From positions 1 to 20,210 of the forward strand of contig JAPLNJ010000365.1 in assembly GCA_026692885.1 (NCBI GenBank): a stretch of DNA of 20,210 nucleotides, in the 5' to 3' direction. The stretch comes from Planctomycetota bacterium (lineage in GTDB: Bacteria; Planctomycetota; Planctomycetia; Pirellulales; Pirellulaceae). Positions 13,386 to 20,210 of the stretch are shown piece by piece. The notes under the pieces are model-generated. The model was not told the DNA's origin and did no database searches. It saw only the letters and a list, made by a program, of their open reading frames with translations. Numbering within the stretch: position 1 is the first letter of the stretch; every line of letters starts with the position of its first letter. A program made the position numbers and the translations under genes.

Positions 13386-15905
13386 ATGCATACGAAAGTT
13401 GCTTGTCAGCGGAACCGTCGCGGCCTGGTCCGGTGGATGCTGTTCGCCGCCAGCTTGGTTGCTTTCCTGAGTGCCGTGGGGCAGGCAGAAAATCCCCGGC
13501 CGCCGGAGCCGGCCGGTCAGAACCTGGCGTTGGGTAAACGCTGTACGCTGTTCCCCGCTCCCAACTACCAGCTCTGCACCGATCCGGAAGACCCCTTGCA
13601 GTTGACGGACGGCAAGACGACCAAGGACTACTTCTGGACGCAATCGGGTACGGTCGGCTGGCAGAGCATCGGCTATGCGACCGTGACGATCGACCTGGGG
13701 CGGCTCGAACCGATCTCCGGAGTCTCGGTCACCACCGCTGCCGGTGTCGCCGGTGTAACGTGGCCGATGGCGATTCACCTCCTGGTCAGCGAGGACGGTC
13801 AGACCTATTACGACGCGGGTGACTTGGTCGCTTTGGACCGGAAGCATGCACCCTATCCGCAGGGCTACGCCATCCGGCGGCTGGTGACCGACGAACTTCG
13901 GACCTGCGGGCGATACGTCCAGTTCGTCCTGATTCCGCTGCCCGGCGGGCCGTTTCTGTTTACGGACGAGGTCGAGGTCTTCCGCGGGCCAGAGGTGCTC
14001 CTGGCGAGTAAAGTTTTACGCCCGGCGCCGACCACGGCCCTGAAAGTCTACGAAGAAGGTCGGCTCGTACGAGCCGTGCAACGGCGTTGGGACGCGGATG
14101 CGGCGGGACTGGAGGAGCTGATCGGTAGCACTGGCCTCGACGAACAAGCGAAGTACCAGGCCCGTCGGCGTCTGCAAGCCGCCAGGGCCTTGCGGTCGGC
14201 TAAGGTGGAAGTCGTGTCCGGCGCGCGGACCGTGTTGCCGCTGGGGCCGAGCCACGCGAAACTGTTCCAGGCCCAGGCCTGTTTGTGGAGAGAGCTCGGT
14301 CGCGGGGATTTGTCCGTCTGGGTGCCCCACACGTGGGATCCTTTGGAGCTGATCGCCGTGCCGCCAGCACCGGGCGCGGAGTCGATCCGACTCGATACGG
14401 TTCAGGGTGAATACCGCGCCGCAGCGGTGAACCTGGCCAACAGCACGGAACAACCCCTGCAGGTGCGGCTGCGCTTCCAAGGTTTGCCGGAGTCACCGGT
14501 GCCGAGCTATGTGACGTTGCACGAGGTCGAGTGGACGGACACGTCGCAAGGGACTCCGGTGGCCGCGGCCCTGCCGGAGGCGCGCCGTGACGCCGACAGC
14601 TGGACCGTCACCGTGCTGCCGGGCCTGGTGCGTCAAGTCTGGCTGACATTCCACGTGACCGGGTTGCAGGCTGGGGACTACACGGGCCAAATCGTCGTCA
14701 CATCGCCGGGCGCAGCGCCGCAGGAGATCCCGGTCCGTGTGAAGGTCTGGCCGGTCAAGTTTCCCCAGCAGACGACACTCTGGCTGGGCGGCTGGTGCTA
14801 CACCGATGGCAACACCTACGGCGTCACGCCGCAGAATCGAGCGGCATTCCTGCAACACCTGCAAAGCCATTTCGTCAACGCGCCCTGGGCCGGATCTAGC
14901 GTGCTGTTGTCGTTTGCGTTCGACAAGCACGATCCAAGCCGCGTTCAATTGGACACCCGCCGGTTCGATGAGTGGATCGCGCAGTGGCCACAGGCCCAGC
15001 GGTACTTGGTGTTTCTGGCGGTCGGGGACTATTCCGGCGCAGTCAAGAACTCGCTGGGCGCAGCCGAGATTGGGTCGGCGGAATTCAACCAGCGCGTGGG
15101 AACGTGGATCTCGGCCTGGGTGCGTCATCTGCAGACTAAGGGGCTGCCACCGGAGCGGCTCGGTCTACTGATCCACGACGAACCGCACGAAGGCTCGGAC
15201 ACCGGCCCGCTGGTGGCCTGGGCGCGGGCGATTCGCGCCGCCGAGCCGAAGGTGCTGATCTGGGAAGACCCCACGTATCAGGATCCTGCCAAGGCGCCCG
15301 CGGAGCTATACGAGGTGTGCGACATCCTGTGCCCCAACCGTCCGATGTGGCTGGAACGTGGCGCGCCGTTTGCGAAGTTCTATCGCGAGCAGCAGAGCCG
15401 CGGCCGGACGCTGCAGTTCTATTCCTGCTCCGGGCCGGCCAAGTTATTGGACCCGTACAGCTACCACCGGCTGCAGGCCTGGCAGGCTTGGCAAGTGGGC
15501 GGCACCGGCTCGTTCTTCTGGGCTTTCGGCGACAACAGCGGTGCCTCGTCGTGGAACGAGTACTTTGCCAAGGCCGGTCCTTACACGCCGCTGTTCTTGG
15601 ACGAAACGACCGTGACCGCCGGCAAACACATGGAGGCGATCCGCGAGAGCGTCGAGGATTTCGAATACTTCGTCCTGCTGCGACAGGGGGTCGATCGCGC
15701 CAAGGCGGCCGGGCGAGCGGATGCCGCCGTGGCGGGAGCGGAGCGGCTGCTCAAGTCCGCGGCCGAGTCGGTGCTCGCGGCCCCAGGTGCCGAGCAACTG
15801 CAGTGGCACCGGCCCAAGGACCGCACGCTGGCCGATCAGACGCGGGTCAAAATTCTGGAAGCGTTGGTGGCGTTGCAGCCCGCTGGAGTCCCAGGAACCC
15901 GCTGA
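13386..15905 (+). CDS. Secreted DUF4091 glycosidase-like protein with discoidin-like N-terminus
   Basis: This 839-aa protein starts with a signal peptide (about 1-35, VRWMLFAASLVAFLSAVGQA). Residues of about 40-200 look like an F5/8-type C (discoidin) carbohydrate-binding domain: NLALGKRCTLFPAPNY, LTDGKTTKDYFW, ATVTIDLGRLEPISGV, YVQFVLIPLP. A central beta-rich region leads to the TIM-barrel-like part (about 460-750) with LLIHDEPHEG, where Asp598-Glu599 could be the catalytic pair by analogy with the related GH123 family. DUF4091 features close the protein: YSYHRLQAWQAWQVGGTGSFFWAFGD, then RESVEDFEYFVLLRQ. It likely acts on amino-sugar or other glycans outside the cell; the substrate is not known. 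GAGAGGA precedes the ATG. The TGA stop shares one base with the next start codon. Confidence 0.85.
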   Translation: MHTKVACQRNRRGLVRWMLFAASLVAFLSAVGQAENPRPPEPAGQNLALGKRCTLFPAPNYQLCTDPEDPLQLTDGKTTKDYFWTQSGTVGWQSIGYATVTIDLGRLEPISGVSVTTAAGVAGVTWPMAIHLLVSEDGQTYYDAGDLVALDRKHAPYPQGYAIRRLVTDELRTCGRYVQFVLIPLPGGPFLFTDEVEVFRGPEVLLASKVLRPAPTTALKVYEEGRLVRAVQRRWDADAAGLEELIGSTGLDEQAKYQARRRLQAARALRSAKVEVVSGARTVLPLGPSHAKLFQAQACLWRELGRGDLSVWVPHTWDPLELIAVPPAPGAESIRLDTVQGEYRAAAVNLANSTEQPLQVRLRFQGLPESPVPSYVTLHEVEWTDTSQGTPVAAALPEARRDADSWTVTVLPGLVRQVWLTFHVTGLQAGDYTGQIVVTSPGAAPQEIPVRVKVWPVKFPQQTTLWLGGWCYTDGNTYGVTPQNRAAFLQHLQSHFVNAPWAGSSVLLSFAFDKHDPSRVQLDTRRFDEWIAQWPQAQRYLVFLAVGDYSGAVKNSLGAAEIGSAEFNQRVGTWISAWVRHLQTKGLPPERLGLLIHDEPHEGSDTGPLVAWARAIRAAEPKVLIWEDPTYQDPAKAPAELYEVCDILCPNRPMWLERGAPFAKFYREQQSRGRTLQFYSCSGPAKLLDPYSYHRLQAWQAWQVGGTGSFFWAFGDNSGASSWNEYFAKAGPYTPLFLDETTVTAGKHMEAIRESVEDFEYFVLLRQGVDRAKAAGRADAAVAGAERLLKSAAESVLAAPGAEQLQWHRPKDRTLADQTRVKILEALVALQPAGVPGTR

Positions 15906-16258
15906 TGCTTGTCGAGAATCTGTTCCACCACATCCCCCGCGAGCTGCCCGCCGAGCTCTTCACCGACCTCCTGCGCACGGACCACTTTCGCGTCGAGCGG
16001 ATCGTCTCCGCGGGGCACGTTTCGCCGGAGGCCGGCTGGTACGACCAGGCCGGGCAGGAATGGGTCTTGGTGTTAGCCGGTGCGGCCCGCCTGGAGTTCG
16101 CCGACGGGGCCAGCGTGGAGTTGGGGGTTGGCGACTATCTGAACCTAGCCGCTCATCGGAAGCACCGGGTGGCCTGGACCGACCCCTCACGTCCCACGGT
16201 CTGGCTGGCGATCCACTACCCCGCGGCCACGAAGTCTGCAATCGAGGAGCAGCCGTAG
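15905..16258 (+). CDS. Small cupin-domain protein
   Basis: This 117-aa protein begins at ATG 15905, whose A is the last base of the preceding TGA stop, so translation is probably coupled. It folds as one cupin barrel: HVSPEAGWYDQAGQEWVLVLAGAARLEFADGASVELGVGDYLNLAAHRKHRV, in which the QEWVLVLxGxxxLEF and GDYLNLAAHRKHRV stretches are cupin motifs 1 and 2. Metal ligands could come from Glu58 and the histidines of AAHRKHR; the usual two-His motif 1 is not complete. Similar short cupins occur in many genomes with no assigned reaction; a sugar or metabolite-handling role alongside the DUF4091 protein is only an inference. Its stop lies 4 bases from the stop of the convergent M48 gene. Confidence 0.82.
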   Translation: MLVENLFHHIPRELPAELFTDLLRTDHFRVERIVSAGHVSPEAGWYDQAGQEWVLVLAGAARLEFADGASVELGVGDYLNLAAHRKHRVAWTDPSRPTVWLAIHYPAATKSAIEEQP

Positions 16259-16262
16259 CAGC

Positions 16263-17366
16263 CTATTTCGATGGACCGAACGGGAACGGTAACTTCGGCC
16301 AGCTGACCGGCTGGGCGGAAGGTGCTGGCGAGTTGGCCGCCGGCGCTGCCGGGTTGCGTGTGGCTTGCGGCGTGATACCCGGAAAGCCGAATGGCGTGGT
16401 GGGGGCATTACCCGCTGGCGGGGCACCGGTAGCAGCCGGTCCTGAGGCGAGTCCCTGCGGTGACCCTGGCGTCGGTCCTGGGGCGGGTCCCGGCGGTGCT
16501 CCTGGTGCGGCTCCCGGCGCGGGCGGCCTTGCGGAGGGAGGGGCCATCGCAATCATCTCGCCCGTCCCGAACTTGGTCGGGGCGGCGGCGTACAACTGGT
16601 TCGCTTCCGGCAGCCAGCCTTCGAGATCCTTGGCGCGGCGGTCGTCGGACGGATGCGTGGACATGAACTCCGCAGGTTTCTGGCCCTGCTGCAGAGCGCC
16701 GAAGCGAGTCCAGAACCTGGGCGCTTCGGTCGGATCGTAGCCGGCCTTGGCCATCAACTGAACGCCCATGTGATCCGCTTCCGACTCGTGCTTGCGGCTG
16801 TAGGGCAGAATGACGCCATACTGGGAAGCGTAGCCGTAAGCCTGCATCAGGAGTTCCTTCTTCTTCGTATCCTCCTTCTGCGTCACGTACGACATGGCTT
16901 GCTTGACGCCGTCCACGGCGTAGTTCTGGCTCATCCGCTCGCCGCCGTGGCGCGCCAGGGCGTGGGAGATCTCGTGCGACATCACCACGGCCAGCCCCGC
17001 CTCGTTTCCGCAGACGGGGATGATGCCCTCGTACACGGCCACCTTGCCGCCGGGCAGACAGAAGGCATTCTGCGTGTCGGCCGCAATCACGCAGAACTCC
17101 CACTGGTAGTCCGGCCGACCGGCCGCGGCGGCGATACGTTGTCCCACGCGGTTGACCAAGTCGATGCAGACGCGGTTGGTGGACGCCGGTTCTTTGGTCT
17201 TGACTTCCTCGAAAGAGGACAGCCCCAAGGCGACCTCTTGGTTCTCCGGCGTCAGCAGGAGTTGCTTGCGATTGGTCATCGGCACGGTGCGGCAACCGCA
17301 GCAGGTGCAGGCGCCCAGCGACCAGGCGGCGAGGTATTGCAGCATTCGTCGACGTTCCATGTCCAT
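16263..17366 (-). CDS. M48-family zinc metalloprotease lipoprotein with Pro/Gly-rich tail
   Basis: This 367-aa protein has AAGGAG 8 bases before the ATG. The N-terminus holds a lipobox (SLGAC, lipidated Cys20 likely). The peptidase M48 core shows HEISH at 131-135 (zinc ligands His131 and His135, catalytic Glu132), the third ligand Glu194 in RKHESEADHMG with Asp198, and STHPSDDRRAKDL near 236-248, typical of the LoiP/BepA-like group. Residues of about 280-367 are an extended Pro/Ala/Gly-rich tail (PGAAPGAPPGPAPGPTPG), absent from the usual bacterial members and probably disordered. By family it degrades misfolded envelope proteins. The TIGR03545-like gene ends 69 bases upstream, so the two could be cotranscribed. 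Confidence 0.9.
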   Translation of the reverse strand: MDMERRRMLQYLAAWSLGACTCCGCRTVPMTNRKQLLLTPENQEVALGLSSFEEVKTKEPASTNRVCIDLVNRVGQRIAAAAGRPDYQWEFCVIAADTQNAFCLPGGKVAVYEGIIPVCGNEAGLAVVMSHEISHALARHGGERMSQNYAVDGVKQAMSYVTQKEDTKKKELLMQAYGYASQYGVILPYSRKHESEADHMGVQLMAKAGYDPTEAPRFWTRFGALQQGQKPAEFMSTHPSDDRRAKDLEGWLPEANQLYAAAPTKFGTGEMIAMAPPSARPPAPGAAPGAPPGPAPGPTPGSPQGLASGPAATGAPPAGNAPTTPFGFPGITPQATRNPAAPAANSPAPSAQPVSWPKLPFPFGPSK

Positions 17367-17435
17367 GACAGAGGCTCCTTCTACAGTGTCCTAGGTTGCC
17401 AACGGCTACGGCTCCGCGGGAGCGTCGCCCTCCCG

Positions 17436-19208
17436 CTAACGTTTCAGGAACTTGTCCAACGACAGGCCCTTGGCTTGCAGCAGCTTGGGCACATCAAATT
17501 GCGTCAGCAACTGCTGCTTGATCTGATCCATTTCCTGCTCGCCGATCTGTAGCGTGCCGAGCAGGTCCTTCTGTTTGTCGGTAATCAACTGTTCAAGTTG
17601 TTGCAGCGTTTTGTCGACGTTGTCCTGAGCCAACTTGGTCAGTTGATCGCGGCGGAAATCCAATTCGCGTTGCACGGCGCCCTGGATCCCCTGTGCCAGT
17701 TGCGGCCCCAGGTTCGACTGCATCCGGACCCCCGGGCGCTGCAACGTGCCCGTCAAATCGATTTTCGCTTGCAGACTGTGGATGTCACTCGCGATCGCTT
17801 GCAGCTGTTCCGCCACATGCGCGCCGGTCCGCTGCTGGTCCACGACCGGGGCCAAATGTACGTCGTCCTGCTTCCAGATGACCTGCCCCGTCAGTTGCTC
17901 GCCCGCCAGATCTACCTGTAGCCAGACGTGCGCGGCGCCGGGAGCGACCGTCAGGGCCAACTGCTCCGCCTTGCCCAACACGCGTTGCGGTTGAGCCAGA
18001 CGCGGACAGTTGATAACCAAGTGTTCGCGAGGCGTCGGGCCGGTCTGATCCAGGGTCGCCTCCACCTGAAACTCCGCCTGGCCACGGCAGCGGAACTGGA
18101 ATGTGGCCGGTTGTCCGACGAGCTTCGGCTGCGACGTCACGTTGCAGGCCCGGCCCAGGAACTCAAGCTCTTGATCGCCGAACTGGGCCTTGCCGTCCAG
18201 GGTCAACGACTTGACCAAGAAGGTTGGCAACTGGGGGCCGGTATCGAAGACCACGTCCTCGCCGCGATTTTTGCCGCGATTCAGTTCCGGGCGGTCGTTG
18301 ACCGTCGTGTACATGCCACGGGCGTCGCGGATCCACGTGGCCAGTTCTTCGATGCGTTGCGTGAGTTGCGAGCCGAGCAGGAATTGCGACAGGCTGTCGG
18401 CGTCCAGGTTCTGCAGTTTCAGCGTCTCGCGGATGAAGGCCGTATCGTGCTGGCGCGCGGCGTCAATGGCTTGGCGGTCCTGCAGCATCTCGTCCCGCAG
18501 ACGGTCGAATTCAGCGCGCAGGCGAGGAATGTACTGGCGGATCTCGTCTAATTGCGCAAGCCGCTTCTGGATGTTGGGCAGTTCGTCTGTCGGATTGCGG
18601 CGGAGGTTTTCGTAGAGCGTGCGCATTTCCTCCACGCGTTTCTTCCAGTCCTCCACGCGGGCCTGCAAACCTGCGTACTCCTTCGGCCAACGTACGCTCA
18701 ACTCCTTGGCCAGCCGGACCGATTCCAGATCCTGGTCCAGGTTACCCTGCAGCCGGCGTGAAAAATCGTTGAACCAGTTGCCCGCCATGTCCTTGAGCTT
18801 CTGGGTGTTGACGTCACTGCTGCTGTCGTCGGCCGCCGCTGCGGGTGGCACTTGCAGCTGACCGCTCGAGTCTCGCTGGCTGCGAAAACGCAGTCCGCTC
18901 AGCCGGCCTGCCTTCACAATCAGCCGCCGGTGTAGCAGAGCCTGCGTGTCGAGTGTCAGCCAGGCGCCGCTGAATTCGGCCAGATTGCTCATTGGCGAGC
19001 GCGGGTCGGCGACCGCGACTCGGCCCACATAGACTTGCCCCTGCAGCAGCTGCGTCCGCACGTCGCCGATTTCCACCTTGGCCCCCGTGACCGACTGTCC
19101 CGCCTTGACCAGGGACCAGCGCATCAACGGATCGACGCCGAACCGCGCAAACAGCAGGACCGCCAGCAGCAGCAGCAGACGGGGCATCAAGTACGACCAG
19201 CGAACCAT
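17436..19208 (-). CDS. TIGR03545-like envelope protein with AsmA-like N-terminal part
   Basis: This 590-aa protein starts at ATG 19208 with GGAGG close upstream. Residues 6-22 form a signal anchor (LMPRLLLLLAVLLFARF). Residues of about 40-115 (VEIGDVRTQLLQGQVYVGRVAVADP, SNLAEFSGAWLTLDTQALLHRRLIVKAGRLSGLRF) have the repeating strand pattern of AsmA-type proteins. A long charged helical segment, probably coiled coil, spans about 178-255, and a second helical C-terminal region covers about 510-585. This agrees with the family TIGR03545, which is found next to TIGR03546 genes; the reaction is unknown. An envelope or lipid-transfer-like role is inferred from the AsmA resemblance only. The partner gene lies upstream, separated by 279 bases of repeats. 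Confidence 0.8.
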   Translation of the reverse strand: MVRWSYLMPRLLLLLAVLLFARFGVDPLMRWSLVKAGQSVTGAKVEIGDVRTQLLQGQVYVGRVAVADPRSPMSNLAEFSGAWLTLDTQALLHRRLIVKAGRLSGLRFRSQRDSSGQLQVPPAAAADDSSSDVNTQKLKDMAGNWFNDFSRRLQGNLDQDLESVRLAKELSVRWPKEYAGLQARVEDWKKRVEEMRTLYENLRRNPTDELPNIQKRLAQLDEIRQYIPRLRAEFDRLRDEMLQDRQAIDAARQHDTAFIRETLKLQNLDADSLSQFLLGSQLTQRIEELATWIRDARGMYTTVNDRPELNRGKNRGEDVVFDTGPQLPTFLVKSLTLDGKAQFGDQELEFLGRACNVTSQPKLVGQPATFQFRCRGQAEFQVEATLDQTGPTPREHLVINCPRLAQPQRVLGKAEQLALTVAPGAAHVWLQVDLAGEQLTGQVIWKQDDVHLAPVVDQQRTGAHVAEQLQAIASDIHSLQAKIDLTGTLQRPGVRMQSNLGPQLAQGIQGAVQRELDFRRDQLTKLAQDNVDKTLQQLEQLITDKQKDLLGTLQIGEQEMDQIKQQLLTQFDVPKLLQAKGLSLDKFLKR

Positions 19209-19256
19209 GCAAGCCTCCGTGCTCGACTGGTGCTAACACACCAGTACTGTCGCTAG

Positions 19257-19365
19257 GCGAGCGGCAGGAAATAACTTACCCAACTTAATGTAGGATGGTC
19301 TTCCAAGACCGTCCCGATCGGCCTGGAACGGCCGACCTACGGTTAAGTTATTTCCTGCCGCTCGC
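19257..19365. mobile_element. 109-bp element with perfect 22-bp terminal inverted repeats
   Basis: GCGAGCGGCAGGAAATAACT plus TA at 19257-19278 is exactly inverted at 19344-19365. The centre holds two smaller hairpins, GGTCTTCCAAGACC and CGGCCTGGAACGGCCG. The element has no coding capacity and resembles a MITE. It sits 49 bases before the TIGR03545-like gene, between it and its partner. Confidence 0.82.
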
Positions 19366-19385
19366 CCTACCGTGATTTCGTGGGC

Positions 19386-19483
19386 CTAAGGAATGACCGA
19401 AGAGTAGCTTCGGCATTTGCTTTTCCGGCCCTCACCCCAGCCCTCTCCCCGGAGTACCGGGGCGAGGGAGTTATTTTTCGGCC
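19386..19483. repeat. Dispersed repeat (copy 2), flanked by GGGCCTAAG direct repeats
   Basis: This is the second copy of the repeat at 2039-2125, with the hairpin CCCTCTCCCCGG-AGTA-CCGGGGCGAGGG at about 19441-19468 followed on the plus strand by TTATTTTT. GGGCCTAAG stands on both sides, at 19382-19390 and 19484-19492, and the second of these overlaps the stop codon of the TIGR03546-like gene. The 9-bp direct repeat looks like a target duplication, but it could also be part of the repeat itself. Confidence 0.72.
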
Positions 19484-19487
19484 GGGC

Positions 19488-20000
19488 CTAAGCCGCCGCT
19501 TTCGAACCTGCCAGCACCGCCTCTTCCTGGACCAGCGGTTCCGCATGGCTGGTCGACGCGTGTCGCAACTTTCTGGCGCGAAGCCGCTCGAAAAACGACA
19601 AAGCCAGACGATAGGTTGGGTAACACAGCAGCGTCCCCAACAGGCAGCTGCCGAGCACAACCGTGTTGTTGAAGGCCGTCCAGGGTGCGAGCGGCAGGTT
19701 GTACAAAGAGGTCCACGTCGGCCGCAGGACATCCCATTGCAACAGCATCAGCCCCAGGCGGTTTGTCAGCGGATCTGCCAGCATCCCCACGCAGCTGAAC
19801 GCCAAAGCCGACAACATCGCCACAGCGATGTTGACACGGCAGGCACAGATAGTCATGGACAGACAAATCGTCAGCAGGTTCCCCTTCGGCAGCAGCCCCA
19901 GCATCATCCCCAGGGCCACACCTGCCGCCAATTGCCGCGGTGTGTCACCCGCAGTGATCGCCTTGCGTAGGTACAGGAACTGCTTAATCAGCCACAACAT
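19488..20000 (-). CDS. TIGR03546/DUF2062-like small membrane protein
   Basis: This 170-aa protein matches the TIGR03546 (DUF2062-type) family. Residues of about 1-20 (MLWLIKQFLYLRKAITAGD) form an amphipathic start, then TPRQLAAGVALGMMLGLLPKGNLLTICLSM begins the hydrophobic part with the family's GxxxGLLPKGN pattern. At least three membrane segments are likely (about 26-52, 54-75 and 112-135). The C-terminus is a charged cytoplasmic-type tail. The gene lies upstream of the TIGR03545-like gene on the same strand, the known arrangement of this pair, although the gap of 279 bases is larger than expected because two repeats occupy it. No Shine-Dalgarno sequence is evident before the start. Confidence 0.82.
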   Translation of the reverse strand: MLWLIKQFLYLRKAITAGDTPRQLAAGVALGMMLGLLPKGNLLTICLSMTICACRVNIAVAMLSALAFSCVGMLADPLTNRLGLMLLQWDVLRPTWTSLYNLPLAPWTAFNNTVVLGSCLLGTLLCYPTYRLALSFFERLRARKLRHASTSHAEPLVQEEAVLAGSKAAA

Positions 20001-20210
20001 AATATTTTTGCTAGCAGGGGTCTCGCTTCCAACGACTTGTCTCGCGAAATGCTCCGAGGCGTCGTTACAGTTTATCGAACCGGCACAGCCTACCTCTGCA
20101 GATTTTTCCGGGAAATTGCTAAAGTTGTCGGAATTGGTTGACAGCTACCTGTAGAACCGCACGTGGCGAGGTGGGGCGAGGTGGGGGCCTTGATCATAAC
20201 GTTACGAAAT
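20001..20210. other. Right-edge non-coding sequence with one end of the 169-bp element family
   Basis: This stretch lies upstream of the TIGR03546-like gene and must contain its promoter, though no clear boxes were recognised. GCCTTGATCATAACGTTACG at 20187-20206 is identical to the left end of the element at 5394-5562, so another copy probably starts here and continues past the window. A GGCGAGGTGGG direct repeat (about 20165-20186) stands just before it. Confidence 0.65.

Noticed and set aside
19663..20154. 163-codon plus-strand open frame at the right edge
   Set aside because: It overlaps the well-supported TIGR03546-like gene on the other strand and has no family features.

Overview
The window looks like chromosomal DNA of a planctomycete, most likely of the Pirellulales type. 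This rests on high GC, very GC-rich third codon positions, a short protein with the leader motif typical of that phylum (RFSIRTLF near the N-terminus), a hydrazine-synthase-alpha-like cytochrome, two PQQ-type beta-propeller proteins, a DUF4091 glycosidase-like protein, a large secreted beta-helix protein and many short inverted-repeat elements. No rRNA, tRNA or CRISPR array was seen. No gene is cut by a window edge.

Left part (1-1944): a repeat-rich non-coding edge, a small membrane-anchored hypothetical protein, and a HigB/HigA-type toxin-antitoxin pair whose likely promoter places the transcript start at or next to the toxin start codon. These are followed on the minus strand by a retropepsin-like (clan AA) aspartic protease gene broken by one in-frame TGA.

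Middle (2012-11695, all plus strand): a 956-958 aa secreted beta-helix protein whose N-terminus contains a translated dispersed repeat; two MITE-like inverted-repeat elements; a GTG-started HZS-alpha-like secreted cytochrome c with two CXXCH motifs; a gap holding a perfect 32-bp inverted repeat; then a membrane-anchored and a secreted PQQ-like beta-propeller protein.

RAYT island (about 11650-12700): a REP-associated tyrosine transposase flanked by seven recognisable REP-type palindromes plus one decayed copy. It lies between two copies of the 3' end of the preceding PQQ-like gene, so the island grew by duplication and recombination.

Right part: a plus-strand operon of an exported flavodoxin-like protein, a DUF4091 protein and a cupin (the last two overlap by one base). 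It converges on a minus-strand block holding an M48 metalloprotease lipoprotein, a TIGR03545-like AsmA-related membrane protein and a TIGR03546/DUF2062 membrane protein. The last two form a conserved pair that is split here by two repeat elements.

The genes mostly serve cell-envelope or exported functions: polysaccharide breakdown, periplasmic redox chemistry, envelope maintenance. I see no clear new multi-gene system. The most unusual feature is the density of distinct non-coding inverted-repeat families (at least five in 20 kb), including one translated into an exported protein and one family next to its probable transposase.
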